Below are positions 1 to 8,480 of a DNA stretch of 64,000 bases, in pieces (the first letter of the stretch is position 1; each line of letters begins with the position of its first letter). The notes beneath the pieces were generated by a model that was given only the letters and a program-made list of their open reading frames with translations, ran no database searches and was not told the DNA's origin. Source of the stretch: Acidobacteriaceae bacterium (GTDB lineage Bacteria; Acidobacteriota; Terriglobia; Terriglobales; Acidobacteriaceae). The translations under genes and the position numbers were made by a program. The stretch lies in assembly GCA_030040425.1 (NCBI GenBank), contig JASHTS010000128.1, forward strand, positions 1-64,000, in the 5' to 3' direction.

Positions 1-444
1 AGCCTCACTCTGTCGGCGACGGCGAGTTCCAGCTTGCCGGTGAGCTTCGTTTCGACCACGCCCGCGGTGTGCACGGTCTCGGGCAACACGGTTTCGCTGC
101 TCGAATATGGCAACTGCACCATCCAGGCGTCGCAGGCCGGCAACACCGGCTACTCCGCCGCGCCTCCGGTGACGCAGACCTTCCTTGTGCACCACGCCCC
201 CCAGACCATCAGCTTCGCGGCGATTCCGAGTCAGGCGGTGAACACCATGTTGACGCTGTCGGCCACGGCCAGTTCCGGTCTGCCGGTGAGCTTCTCCTCG
301 ACCACCACCGGCGTATGCACGGTTTCAGGGACGACGGCCTCGCTGATTGCCACCGGCACGTGCACCATTGAGGCATCGCAGGCGGGCAATACCATCTACC
401 AGCCCGCGCCGAACGTCGGGCACAGCTTTTTGGTGAAGCCGTAA
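1..444 (+). CDS. Ig-like repeat surface protein, C-terminal end (5' truncated by window)
   Basis: The frame is open from base 1, so the gene starts upstream of the window and only its last 147 codons are seen. The protein consists of near-identical beta-rich units of about 82 residues. Each has an LPVSF strand, a CTVSG segment and a CTI-ASQAGN segment, giving a conserved Cys pair likely to form a disulfide outside the cytoplasm. This resembles the Ig-like repeat tails of large secreted or surface proteins common in Acidobacteriota. No anchor or sorting signal follows the last repeat. It lies on the mobile-element side of the tRNA fragment at 2071-2115. The function of the whole protein cannot be told from its tail. 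Confidence 0.75.
   Translation, partial: SLTLSATASSSLPVSFVSTTPAVCTVSGNTVSLLEYGNCTIQASQAGNTGYSAAPPVTQTFLVHHAPQTISFAAIPSQAVNTMLTLSATASSGLPVSFSSTTTGVCTVSGTTASLIATGTCTIEASQAGNTIYQPAPNVGHSFLVKP
1..444 (+). repeat. Tandem 246-bp coding repeat
   Basis: The DNA around base 22 (gcgagttcc...ttgccggtgagctt) recurs around base 268 (gccagttcc...ctgccggtgagctt), a spacing of 246 bp or 82 codons. The downstream 'tgcacggt' and 'tgcaccat' words keep the same spacing. One complete unit and parts of two others are visible. The array must continue upstream of the window. Confidence 0.8.
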
Positions 445-634
445 ACTGGTTTATATTCAGGGTTCTGTGATCGATCGCGCATGTCTCAACGGGCTCCTTC
501 TGGCCACAGTGCGGAGCCTCCGCAAGCAGCGACGGGAAGCAGTCTTTGGGTAGGCGTCCGCTTCTCGCCGTGTAGACAGTAGGGTGATCAAACTGGCGAT
601 GACCTTGTGAGCGCGACGATTCAAGTTTCTACCA

Positions 635-760
635 GTGAATCTTCGAAATGGAGTTCATTGTACTCCGGCGGAGAAGCGCCGCATCGTCGTGGCGACACCT
701 GTTCCCGGGGCGTCGATTGCGCGAGTTGCGCGAGAGAACAGGGTCAACGCCAACCAGGTA
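635..760 (+). pseudogene. IS66-family TnpA (orf1) remnant
   Basis: Frame 2 encodes a segment (EKRRIVVATPVPGASIARVA followed by RENRVNANQV) typical of the helix-turn-helix N-terminal part of the small IS66 accessory protein TnpA. The similarity stops abruptly at 'NANQV', and the next recognisable IS66 sequence is the middle of TnpC in a different frame. A deletion therefore removed the rest of tnpA, all of tnpB and the start of tnpC. The fragment is non-functional. Confidence 0.65.
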
Positions 761-765
761 CCCAC

Positions 766-1378
766 AGGCCCGAGCGCGATGGCTGTCCCGAGTGCGGCGG
801 CCAGTTGCGGCACTTCGGTGACGATGTCTCCGAACAACTGGAGTACGTTCCAGAGAGCTTCAAGGTCATCCGCCATGTTCGACCGAAGTTCGCCTGCACA
901 GGCTGCAATCGCGTGGTCGAAGCGCCGTCACCGTCGCGTCCGATCGAGCGCGGCCTTGCCGGACCCGGTCTGCTGGCTCATGTGATCTTCTCCAAGTACG
1001 CTGACCATCTGCCGTTGTTCCGGCGGTCGGAGATCTATGCCCGACAAGGAGTAGTGATCTCGCGTTCCACTCCGCCGGATGGGTCGGTGCAGCCAGTGAT
1101 CTGCTCGGTTCTCTGGTGGAGGCCATCGGCAAGCATGTTTTTGCCGGTCGCAAGCTCCATGCGGACGATACGCCCATACCGGTGCTTGCGCCCGGCAACG
1201 GCAAGACCAAGACCGGCTGTCTATGGACGTATGTACGCGATGAAAGACCGGCGGGCGAACAGGCCGCTCCTGCCGTCTGGTTCGCCTACTCGGAAGATCG
1301 CAGAGGAGAACATCCGAGGCAGCATCTGAAGAACTTCACCGGAGCTCCGCAGGCCGATGCTTACGCAGGCTCTCATCA
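766..1378 (+). pseudogene. IS66-family transposase TnpC remnant, frameshifted
   Basis: Frame 1 carries the zinc-finger-like region of an IS66 DDE transposase (CPECGGQLRH, then CTGCNRVVEAP) and the conserved PSRPIERGLAGPGLLAHVI stretch. Near 1070 a frameshift moves the reading to frame 3, which continues with AGWVGAASDLLGSLVEAIGK, then KLHADDTPIPVLAPGNGKTK and LWTYVRDERP. The homology ends after QADAYAG at about 1370, where an IS200-type sequence takes over. The N-terminal part, most of the catalytic core and the C-terminus are missing. It is a decayed element, not a working transposase. Confidence 0.85.
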
Positions 1379-1654
1379 TCTGTACGGCATCTGATGCCTG
1401 ACCATGTACACATGCTAATCTCGATACCGCCCAAGTACGCAGTGAGTCAGGTGATTGGGTTTATGAAGGGTAAGAGCGCGATCCACCTGGCGAGGGTGTA
1501 TGGAGAGCGGAAGCAGAACTATACCGGGCAGCACTTCTGGGCGCGGGGTTACATGGTGTCGACCGTGGGCCGGGACAAAAAGGCGATCCGGGACTATATC
1601 CGCAACCAGGAAGACGAAGACAAGCGCATCGACCAGATGCAGATTTGGAACTAA
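1376..1654 (+). pseudogene. IS200/IS605-type Y1 transposase TnpA, 5'-truncated
   Basis: The 86-residue frame starting with MPDHVHML contains the HUH motif (HVH) and, near the C-terminus, AIRDYIRNQE with the catalytic Tyr of Y1 HUH single-strand transposases. The IPPKY-VSQVIGFMKGKSAI segment is typical of the family. A complete TnpA has about 50 more N-terminal residues. Here those are missing and the frame runs directly back into IS66 sequence, so the protein is probably inactive even though both catalytic elements survive. The sequence fits an insertion or deletion junction at 1370-1390. Confidence 0.8.
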
Positions 1655-1765
1655 CCGGCCGCCTTCAGGCGGTGCAATCAAACTGGGGCCGCGTTAGCGA
1701 CCCCCAACAGGCGCTTTGAGCGGCTCACACAAATAAGGCCCCCGGCTCTGCCGGGGGATACTTAC
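1655..1765 (+). mobile_element. Right end of the IS200-type element
   Basis: The stretch after the tnpA stop ends in 'aaataaggcccccggctctg' followed by the matching 'ccgggggatactta'. This is the usual terminal layout of IS200/IS605 elements, with a subterminal hairpin just inside the cleavage site. The left end is lost, so the element could not move by itself. Confidence 0.55.
1739..1757 (+). other. Perfect hairpin at the IS200 right end
   Basis: CCCCCGGC and GCCGGGGG form an 8-bp perfect stem around a TCT loop. It lacks a following T-run, so it is more likely a transposase recognition hairpin than a terminator. Confidence 0.6.
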
Positions 1766-2070
1766 CAACCCTTTTCGAGCACTCCCTTCCCTCAAGATGC
1801 GAAATTTCTCCCCAATCCGTTCTACTGGCGCGGTTCTGCAGAAGGAGAGCGGCGATAAGTTGAAGGTCTTTCGTCACTAGATGAGTGCTCCCGGCCTCAG
1901 TCTATCGAACCCAAACCGTCGGCGAATTCGCTCCGCCGTTCCACAACACGGCGCTGTCCGTGAAGTGCAGCCATAAACACCCAACGTGAGACAACTGGAC
2001 GGGGCGCGATTGCGAATGTTTTGTTGGGGTTAGTCAGTTGGAGTTGTCGGGCGTTCGAGTCAGTTTTCCC
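1766..2070. other. Non-coding stretch between the IS200 end and the tRNA fragment
   Basis: About 305 bases with no convincing gene. The minus-strand frame at 1897-2112 begins inside the tRNA 3' end (its RGLDLNHRPFGYE is the reverse translation of tRNA sequence), so it is spurious. No integrase or excisionase remnant was recognised. Confidence 0.5.
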
Positions 2071-2115
2071 CTCATAACCGAAAGGTCGGTGGTTCAAATC
2101 CAGCCCCCGCAACCA
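2071..2115 (+). other. 3' half of an initiator tRNA-fMet gene: probable integration (att) site
   Basis: The sequence runs from the anticodon loop (CTCATAA, anticodon CAT) through a variable loop (AGGTC) and T-loop (TTCAAAT) to the acceptor strand and an encoded CCA. It matches bacterial initiator tRNAs. The D-arm and 5' acceptor strand are absent upstream, so it is not a complete gene, and one T-stem pair appears mismatched. Partial tRNA 3' ends starting at the anticodon loop are the classic scar left by tyrosine-recombinase integrative elements. Its orientation puts the inserted element to the left, agreeing with the IS debris there. Confidence 0.75.
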
Positions 2116-2760
2116 ATTTGAATCAACGATATGCGTTGAGTCGCCAGGCGCAGCTTCCTATCGAAGTTGCGCCTGAGTTGCGTTTGGTGGCTGCAGTAAG
2201 CGTGCAAAGAATAATGGGTAGGGCGTCGGCCCCGCCCATCGTCGTCAGATCGCCTTTCGCCAAGCGTTATTGTCATGGAGTCAATTGCGACCGGGGTTCG
2301 GGGTTTCCCAGATCCCCCGGGGAAAGTCATTCTTATCCTTGATCAATCTCTGTTCAGGCTGCCCATATTGCTTTCTTGCCAGGCAACCCGATTACGCCAA
2401 CGGACCCAGCCCGACGTGACTTTGTCGTAGTCGGCTGGCTTTAGAATCCCGTTCATTTTCTCTTCGACAGCTTCCATGACTTCCACCCGTTCTCCGCGGC
2501 TACCCTTCTCAGCAAGGACCTCCGGAATCGGCCTACGGCAGGCAAAAACGGGGGTGAATTGTCCGCTTTCAGAGATTTCAATTCGCGGTCCCAGAACCTC
2601 GTTGCTCGGATTGGAGTTTGCCCCACCGAGGATCGTATTGATAGCGCCGATCTCTCCCGATATTCAGTGATCCTCGCTTGGAGTTTCCTCGGTTGCAAGC
2701 ACCGCGGTGGCCAGCTGGCTTACGCACTCGGCGCGAAGCTCAAGGAGATTAACTGTTCCC
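2116..2760. other. Gene-poor region after the att-like site
   Basis: About 645 bases without a convincing reading frame. The listed frames overlap one another on both strands and show no recognisable motif. It may hold decayed sequence next to the integration site. Confidence 0.4.
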
Positions 2761-2916
2761 ATGCTGTTTGCTCGCGATCTGCCCGATGCCGAGTGGGTGC
2801 CACCGAAATTCCTGCCGCTCGATGGCGAGGGCATTCTGTTCCTGAACGAACCGACCGCTGCCTGCGGCTGGTCAATCGGCGCAACGATCCAGGAGTTATT
2901 GAGTGAATTGAAGTGA
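2761..2916 (+). CDS. Small hypothetical protein
   Basis: A 51-codon frame starts at ATG 2761, with 'caaggag' about 13 bases upstream. The protein (MLFARDLPDAEW... ending IQELLSELK) has a protein-like composition but matches no family I know. Its 3' end overlaps the end of the convergent substrate-binding gene by about 20 bases. It could be a small orphan gene, a fragment of a longer lost gene, or chance. Confidence 0.25.
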   Translation: MLFARDLPDAEWVPPKFLPLDGEGILFLNEPTAACGWSIGATIQELLSELK

Positions 2917-3882
2917 GTAGGCGGTTGCCGGATCGAACGATCCCGGCACGATTTCAAGCGACTTGAGCTGGTCGCACGTGACCTGCCAGCGAGCGGCACT
3001 CATCTTGCCCACCTGTTCGTTGCTTCCGCCATCGCCGGTGATGAAGCCGCCGTCGCGGAGCGCCTGCGCGGTGTACGCCTCCTGTGCCGGGTTCAGTGCA
3101 GGATTGAGCTTGAGCAGCAGCGCATTGGTGGGACCGGGATCGCTGAGATACTGTTGCCAGCCGCGAATGCTGGCGCGAACGAATTTCGCCACAATGTCAG
3201 GGTGCTGCGCGGCAAAATCGCGCGTGGTGAATTGCACGCGATACGGGTCGTATCCAGACGAGCTGATCAGCATGGCGCGCACCTTCACGCCGGCCTCCCT
3301 GGCGAAAAACGGCTCGCTGGTGACAAAGATCTGCTGCACGTAGCCGGGGTCGGCCAGAAAGCTGGCGATCGAGCGCGTGGCAGGAATCTCGCGCACGTGG
3401 TCGAGGTTGTATCGCGCGATGACATACTTCAACCAGACGGCCCCGGTTTGTGCGGCGATGGTGTGCCCGTCCAGATCCTTGAAATTGCGAATCGGCGAAT
3501 CGGCGTGCACCATGACGGCCTGGGGGTCGTGTTGCATCGTGGCGGCAACGGCCAGCAGCGGCAATCCGTTGGAATCCCACTCCAGCATGTCGACGCTGGA
3601 GCCAAGACCGAATTCCGCCTTGCCTGTCGCCACGATCTGCGCAACGCTCCCGTACTGCGGCAGGGGCACAATCGACAAGTCGAGCCCTTCGCCCTGGTAG
3701 TAGCCGAGCATCTGCGCCGTATAAAATCCGCCGAGTTCCGGCTGCGGATACCAGTCAAGCTGAAGGCGGACCGGCGTGAGGCCCTTTTCAGAGCGGGATG
3801 AGCTGCCGTGACACCCGGTTAGGACGAGAGCAGCGGCTCCAACAAAGGCCGACATCAAGGTGAGAAAGGGTTGCAAGCGCAA
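2896..3882 (-). CDS. ABC transporter substrate-binding lipoprotein, NMT1/THI5-like
   Basis: The mature part begins PVRLQLDWYPQPELGGFYTA and continues GYYQGEGLDLSIVP, the hallmark of NMT1/THI5-like periplasmic binding proteins that feed TauABC/ThiXYZ-type importers. I chose the TTG start at 3882 because it gives a 24-residue lipoprotein signal (MRLQPFLTLM...LVLTGC) preceded by GAGG. An ATG at 3855 is the alternative. The 457-codon frame in the track would run into the divergent deaminase gene and is not credible. Its ATPase and permease partners are probably the genes at 8474 and 9250, transcribed from the other side of a shared promoter region. The ligand is unknown; relatives bind pyrimidines, hydantoins, sulfonates or nitriles. 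Confidence 0.85.
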   Translation of the reverse strand: MRLQPFLTLMSAFVGAAALVLTGCHGSSSRSEKGLTPVRLQLDWYPQPELGGFYTAQMLGYYQGEGLDLSIVPLPQYGSVAQIVATGKAEFGLGSSVDMLEWDSNGLPLLAVAATMQHDPQAVMVHADSPIRNFKDLDGHTIAAQTGAVWLKYVIARYNLDHVREIPATRSIASFLADPGYVQQIFVTSEPFFAREAGVKVRAMLISSSGYDPYRVQFTTRDFAAQHPDIVAKFVRASIRGWQQYLSDPGPTNALLLKLNPALNPAQEAYTAQALRDGGFITGDGGSNEQVGKMSAARWQVTCDQLKSLEIVPGSFDPATAYSLQFTQ

Positions 3883-4024
3883 GCGAGGCCTCGATAGCGA
3901 CGAAAGTTCCTTGCTATGAAACTTATCATGCAATGACAAGCCTAACGGCTCGCGCGGAGAATGACGTGAAGCCAGGCGCGAATTTTTTGACGCGTAAATT
4001 CGCCTTGCTGTGCTAAGTTCAGAC

Positions 4025-4579
4025 ATGGGACTGGCATCCGCTACCCCACACCGCACAACCAGACTCAACCCGCGCATCGCCGCCTCTGGGGCCGATTGCG
4101 AACAAATGGCTGCGCTCATCGCTTTCACCGCGCGGAGCCTGAAGAGCGCGTTTCCGCGACCCTTCGGGGCATCTGTGGTAGACACGGCCTCAGGAAAATT
4201 ATTGCTCCGCGCTTTGAATGCGGTCAGGCAGGAGTTCGATCCCAGTGCGCATGCCGAGGTCCGCGCCATTCGCCTGGCAACAAAGCGCCTCAGAATGATT
4301 TCACTGGCAGGCTACACGTTGTATACCACCTGCGAGCCATGTCCCATGTGCATGAGCGCGGCGTTGTGGGCAGGATTGGACCGCGTCGTCTACGGGGCGG
4401 CAATTGAAGATGCAAACCGGCACTGCATGCAAATACTGATTCCTGCTGCCGAAGTTGCGGCACGCGCCGACATGTCCTGCGTCGTCGAAGGCCCGTTGCT
4501 GCGCGAACATTGCAACTCGCTATTCACGCATCCACACATGTTACGGGCGTTTCGCACGTGGCCCTCCCGGAAGAAGTGA
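4025..4579 (+). CDS. Nucleoside/nucleobase deaminase (guanine deaminase-like, CDA fold)
   Basis: The protein has both zinc signatures of the cytidine-deaminase superfamily: HAEVRAIR (zinc His plus proton-shuttle Glu) and TCEPCPMCMSAALWAG (two zinc Cys). The spacing and the following VVYGAAIEDAN resemble GuaD-type guanine deaminases and tRNA adenosine deaminases. At 184 residues it is somewhat longer than GuaD. The start at ATG 4025 is preferred; a GTG at 4010 is in frame. It is the first gene of a same-strand series leading into an oxidase, amidohydrolase and ABC transporter, so it probably strips ammonia from a cyclic or amine substrate. The exact substrate cannot be read from the sequence. 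Confidence 0.8.
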   Translation: MGLASATPHRTTRLNPRIAASGADCEQMAALIAFTARSLKSAFPRPFGASVVDTASGKLLLRALNAVRQEFDPSAHAEVRAIRLATKRLRMISLAGYTLYTTCEPCPMCMSAALWAGLDRVVYGAAIEDANRHCMQILIPAAEVAARADMSCVVEGPLLREHCNSLFTHPHMLRAFRTWPSRKK

Positions 4580-4621
4580 GGCCGGGCCGAACGCGCTTAG
4601 CCCGTTGGAGGTCTCCTAGCC

Positions 4622-5983
4622 ATGGACCAGCATCTTGCCGCTGAACTTTGCGGAGTTCTTGGCGAAGGCTCGCGAGTGTTGACTGAGCCGGCCGTGCTCG
4701 ATCGCCTCTCGCACGACTTCTACTGGTACTCGCCGGTGCTGCGCCCGCTGCTCGTAAACAAAAATGGCGACGTGGCAGTCCAGCCGGTCAGCACAGATGA
4801 GATCCTGGCGGTGCTTCACTACGCCGGAGAACACCATGTGCCCGTAACGGTGCGGGGCGCAGGCACCGGCAACTACGGCCAGTGCGTACCGCTCCACGGA
4901 GGCATCGTGCTCGATCTGTCGTTAATGGACAAACTCGAAGAAATTACGCCTGACGGCGTGGCCGTGTGCCAGCCGGGCTTGCGCCTGGGCGCGCTCGAAA
5001 CCGAAGCGCGCAAGCGCGGATGGGAGCTACGCATGTATCCCTCCACGCTGGTCAAGGCCTCGGTCGGCGGCTTTCTCGGCGGCGGATCCGGAGGCATCGG
5101 GTCTGTCGCGCATGGCGCCCTGCGCGATTTTGACAACGTGCGCGCCTTCGAGCTCGTCACCATGGAAGATCCGCCGCGCGTTGTGCGGCACGAGGGCTCG
5201 TCCGTCCACGAGATTCTGCACGCGTGGGGCACAAACGGCGTCCTCACGCGCATCTGGTTCGCACTCGCGCCCGCTGTCGAGTGGACGCAGGCTACAGCGG
5301 TCTTTGACACCTATCCGCAAGCTTTCCGTTTCACGCAGTCCATTGCCGCAGATCCAGCCTGGACGAAGCGGCTTGCCACGGTGTTCGAGTGGCCCATCCC
5401 TTCATTCTTTACACCGATCAGGGAAACCACGCGCGAAGGCAAAGCGCTGGCGCTCCTGATGATTGCGTCGGCACAGGCAGAAGACTTCGGCGCGGCGGTG
5501 AAAGCCGCTGGCGGCGAGGTCACCTTTTCCGGGCCATACGAGGGCCCGCGCACGCGGCCGCTGTTGAGTGATTACACGTGGAATCACACCACCCTGTGGG
5601 CCATGAAGGCCGATCCCGCTTATACCTATCTGCAGTGCGGCTTTTCGGCGACCGAGTGCGAGGAACAGTTTCGACTGCTGCGCGAGCGCTACGGGCAGGA
5701 AGTCCTTTTCCACATCGAGTTCATGAAAAACGGCGACGGACAGGTGATTCCCGGCGCGATTCCCGTGGTGCGCTTCTCCACTGAAGAACGATTAAACGAC
5801 ATGATCGCTTACTGCCGCGCAATCGGAGTTTCCGTCGCCAACCCACATGTAAATTACCTTGAGGACGGCGGCCGCTTTCGCCCGGATCATGTCCAGTTGC
5901 TCGCCAAGCAAAGATACGATCCGCGCGGCCTGCTCAACCCCGGCAAAATGATCAGCTTTCGCAAGCAGGCGGTGATCCGGTGA
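4622..5983 (+). CDS. FAD-binding oxidoreductase (PCMH/GlcD-like)
   Basis: This 453-residue flavoprotein carries the PCMH-type FAD-binding core: VTVRGAGTGNYGQCVPLHGG at residues of about 78-97, and GGFLGGGSGGIGS near residue 150. The C-terminal YDPRGLLNPGKMI motif is typical of glycolate oxidase GlcD and related enzymes. ATG 4622 follows GGAGGTCTCCTAGCC. Its stop overlaps the next gene's GTG start (GTGA), so translation is coupled to the creatininase-like gene. No signal peptide is evident, so it should work in the cytoplasm, oxidising a C-OH or C-N bond of the imported compound. It has no Fe-S domain. The substrate is unknown. Confidence 0.85.
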   Translation: MDQHLAAELCGVLGEGSRVLTEPAVLDRLSHDFYWYSPVLRPLLVNKNGDVAVQPVSTDEILAVLHYAGEHHVPVTVRGAGTGNYGQCVPLHGGIVLDLSLMDKLEEITPDGVAVCQPGLRLGALETEARKRGWELRMYPSTLVKASVGGFLGGGSGGIGSVAHGALRDFDNVRAFELVTMEDPPRVVRHEGSSVHEILHAWGTNGVLTRIWFALAPAVEWTQATAVFDTYPQAFRFTQSIAADPAWTKRLATVFEWPIPSFFTPIRETTREGKALALLMIASAQAEDFGAAVKAAGGEVTFSGPYEGPRTRPLLSDYTWNHTTLWAMKADPAYTYLQCGFSATECEEQFRLLRERYGQEVLFHIEFMKNGDGQVIPGAIPVVRFSTEERLNDMIAYCRAIGVSVANPHVNYLEDGGRFRPDHVQLLAKQRYDPRGLLNPGKMISFRKQAVIR

Positions 5984-6774
5984 AAACCTGGATTCCCGAA
6001 GCGCGCAACTTTGCATATCTCACTTGGAAGCAGGTGGACGCCCTGCCGCGCGCGTCCACGCTTCTGGTGCTGCCCACGGCGGCCATCGAGCAACATGGGC
6101 CCCACCTGCCTCTCGAAACTGACACGCTGATCAACAATCTGCTGCTGGGCAAGGCCCTCGCTTTGGTCCCCGAAGAGTTGCATGTGTTCGCCCTCCCGCC
6201 CGTCTGCTACGGCAAGAGCAACGAGCACATGGGGTTTCCCGGCACGCTTTCCGTGCGCGCTGAAACTTTCATGGCCGTAGTGCGCGACGTGGGTGCGAGC
6301 ATCGCCTCGGCGGGGTTCAAGAAGCTGGTGCTCTACAATACGCACGGCGGCAATACCTCGCTGGTTGACGTGCTCGCCCGCGACTTGCGCGCTGAATTCG
6401 GCCTGCGCACGTTTTCGCTCTTTGGCTCGGCCGGCGCCACGTTCCAGGGCTTGAGCGCGCAGGAGCGCACTTACGGCTTCCACGCCGGCGAAGTCGAAAC
6501 CGCCTATCTGCTGCATGCTGCGCCCGAGCTCGTTCATCGCGGCGAATACACGGCCAACTACATTGCGCGCGTCGAGCGGCCGGATCCAATCAACCCCGAG
6601 GGTTCCTCGGCAAACTTTGCATGGCTCACGCGCGACATCGCTCCCAGCGGCGTGCTGGGCGATCCTTCTGCCGCCACCGCAGAAAATGGCGAGCGGTGGT
6701 CAAATGAAGCCGCTGCGTCCATCGCCAAACTTCTGGCCGCGATGGTTCACTTTGAACCGAGGCACGTCGCTTGA
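5980..6774 (+). CDS. Creatininase-family amidohydrolase
   Basis: The 264-residue protein shows the metal-binding layout of the creatininase superfamily: IEQHGPHLPLETD at residues 36-48, NTHGGN near 125 and HAGEVET near 168. Known family members open cyclic amides (creatinine amidohydrolase), remove formyl groups from formamidopyrimidines (ArfB-type), or act in mycofactocin maturation (MftE). The neighbours do not include mycofactocin or archaeal flavin genes. A small cyclic or formylated amine is therefore a more likely substrate. The GTG start overlaps the upstream stop, and the next gene begins 3 bases after this stop. Confidence 0.85.
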   Translation: MKTWIPEARNFAYLTWKQVDALPRASTLLVLPTAAIEQHGPHLPLETDTLINNLLLGKALALVPEELHVFALPPVCYGKSNEHMGFPGTLSVRAETFMAVVRDVGASIASAGFKKLVLYNTHGGNTSLVDVLARDLRAEFGLRTFSLFGSAGATFQGLSAQERTYGFHAGEVETAYLLHAAPELVHRGEYTANYIARVERPDPINPEGSSANFAWLTRDIAPSGVLGDPSAATAENGERWSNEAAASIAKLLAAMVHFEPRHVA

Positions 6775-6776
6775 CA

Positions 6777-8480
6777 ATGATCGATTGCGGAGATGGTGTG
6801 AGGCTTGAGCGGGCCATCGAGTGCCGCTTGAGCGACGGGACCACACTTGTTTCCGATCATTACTACCCGGCGGCGATCGGCCCCTGGCCCACGCTGCTCA
6901 TGCGCCAGCCCTACGGCCGTGACATTGCATCGACGGTGACTTATGCGCACCCTGTGTGGTTCGCGCGGCAGGGATATCATGTCGCGATTCAGGACGTGCG
7001 CGGCCGCGGCGGCTCAGGTGGCGCGTTTTATCCGTTTCGACACGAGGGCCGCGATGGTGCGGAAACCATTGCATGGCTGCGCTCACATCCGGCGTGCAAT
7101 GGGCGCATCGGCATGTACGGTTTCTCCTATCAAGGCGCCACGCAACTGCTCGCTGCGGCAGAGCAACCGGAGGGCCTGCAGTGCATCGCGCCGCACATGA
7201 CGGCGGCCGATCTCTATCACGGCTGGTTTTATCATCACGGCGCGCTGCGCCTGAGCTCGGCGCTGGGCTGGGGTATGCAGATGCTGCGCGAGGACGCACG
7301 CCGCAAGGGATTGCGGCAAACGAGTGACCGGTTGGAAGAGGATTGGATCAACGTTCGTTCCCAGTCCATGCACGTACCCTACGGCGCACATCCCGCGATC
7401 GCCGATCCCGCGTTGCCCGGCTACGTGCGCGACTGGTTTGCGCATCGCGATTTCGGACCCTACTGGAACGATTTCGACGTAAGCACGCGCATCGATCGCA
7501 TCCAGGTTCCCGCGCTGCACCTCGCGGGCTGGTACGACACATATGCGGAGGGCTCGATCGCGGGCTATCTGGCGCTGCGCAACGGCGCAGGCAGCCCGTC
7601 CGCCCGCGAGAATCAATATTTGATTGCCGGACCATGGATTCACATTCCATGGGGAGATCGCGCGGGAGACTCGAGCTTTGGCGAAGCTGCAAATTTGTCG
7701 GTGGACCAGGTCCTGCTTCGCTGGCTCAATCACTGGCTCAAAGATTCCGGGGAATTCCATGGCGAACACCGCGTGCGCTATTTTCTGCTGGGCCGCAATG
7801 AGTGGCGCACCGCGGAAGAATGGCCCGCCGAAGCCGGTTGCATCCTTTATCTGCACAGCGCGGGCAATGCAAACTCACGCAAAGGAGACGGAAGCCTCAC
7901 GCTACAGGCGCCGGAGGGCGATGAGCCGCGCGATGTATTCGTCTACGACCCGGAAGTTCCCGTCTTTGCGCCGGGAGGGCCGCAGGCCTTAAGCGGGCCA
8001 TTGGACCAGTCCGCGCTGGAACTGAACAACAACGTTCTTGTCTACACTGCGGGGCCGGTGAAGCGCGAGATGGAAATCTTCGGACAGCCGCGCATGAAGC
8101 TTTGCGCTTCCACTTCAGCTCCGCATGCCGATTTCACCGCGAAGATCGTCCGCGTCATGCGCAATGGTCGAGCAGAGTTTCTTTGCATTGGAATTGCTCG
8201 CAGCTCCTGGCTCTTTCGCGATTCCGCCTATGCCACCGACGCAGTACATTCATGGGAATTCACGCTGGAGCCGATTGCCTTCACGCTCGCTCCGGGTGAG
8301 CGCCTTCGCCTTGAAATTGCGAGCTCCGCGTTTCCGCTGTACGATCGCAATCCATCCACCTCGACGCCGCCACAACACGCAGACCATTGGAACTGGTCGC
8401 GCTCGACTCAGCAGATTCTGCATTCAGCCGGCCATCCCTCGGCAGTCTATCTTCCTCTCCAAGGAGAACCGGGATGGTGA
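6777..8480 (+). CDS. CocE/NonD-family hydrolase (X-Pro dipeptidyl-peptidase S15 type)
   Basis: The N-terminal half is an alpha/beta hydrolase with GYHVAIQDVRGRGGSGG and the nucleophile elbow GFSYQG around residue 117. The C-terminal part is the jelly-roll domain of CocE/PepX proteins (LVYTAGPVKREMEIFGQPRM, then SSAFPLYDRNP). Family members cleave esters such as cocaine, acyl-amides or glutaryl-7-ACA. I place the start at ATG 6777; the track's TTG at 6771 is in frame. No signal peptide is visible, so it is probably cytoplasmic. The stop overlaps the ATPase gene by 7 bases. In this context it likely removes an acyl side group from the imported compound. Confidence 0.85.
   Translation: MIDCGDGVRLERAIECRLSDGTTLVSDHYYPAAIGPWPTLLMRQPYGRDIASTVTYAHPVWFARQGYHVAIQDVRGRGGSGGAFYPFRHEGRDGAETIAWLRSHPACNGRIGMYGFSYQGATQLLAAAEQPEGLQCIAPHMTAADLYHGWFYHHGALRLSSALGWGMQMLREDARRKGLRQTSDRLEEDWINVRSQSMHVPYGAHPAIADPALPGYVRDWFAHRDFGPYWNDFDVSTRIDRIQVPALHLAGWYDTYAEGSIAGYLALRNGAGSPSARENQYLIAGPWIHIPWGDRAGDSSFGEAANLSVDQVLLRWLNHWLKDSGEFHGEHRVRYFLLGRNEWRTAEEWPAEAGCILYLHSAGNANSRKGDGSLTLQAPEGDEPRDVFVYDPEVPVFAPGGPQALSGPLDQSALELNNNVLVYTAGPVKREMEIFGQPRMKLCASTSAPHADFTAKIVRVMRNGRAEFLCIGIARSSWLFRDSAYATDAVHSWEFTLEPIAFTLAPGERLRLEIASSAFPLYDRNPSTSTPPQHADHWNWSRSTQQILHSAGHPSAVYLPLQGEPGW

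Noticed and set aside
1897-2112. Minus-strand 71-aa frame beginning MRGLDLNHRPFGYE
   Set aside because: It is the reverse translation of the tRNA 3' end plus flank; such frames are a well-known annotation artefact.
3883-4269. N-terminal extension of the NMT1-type binding protein in the ORF track
   Set aside because: It overlaps the divergent deaminase gene and would put the lipoprotein signal about 130 residues into the protein.
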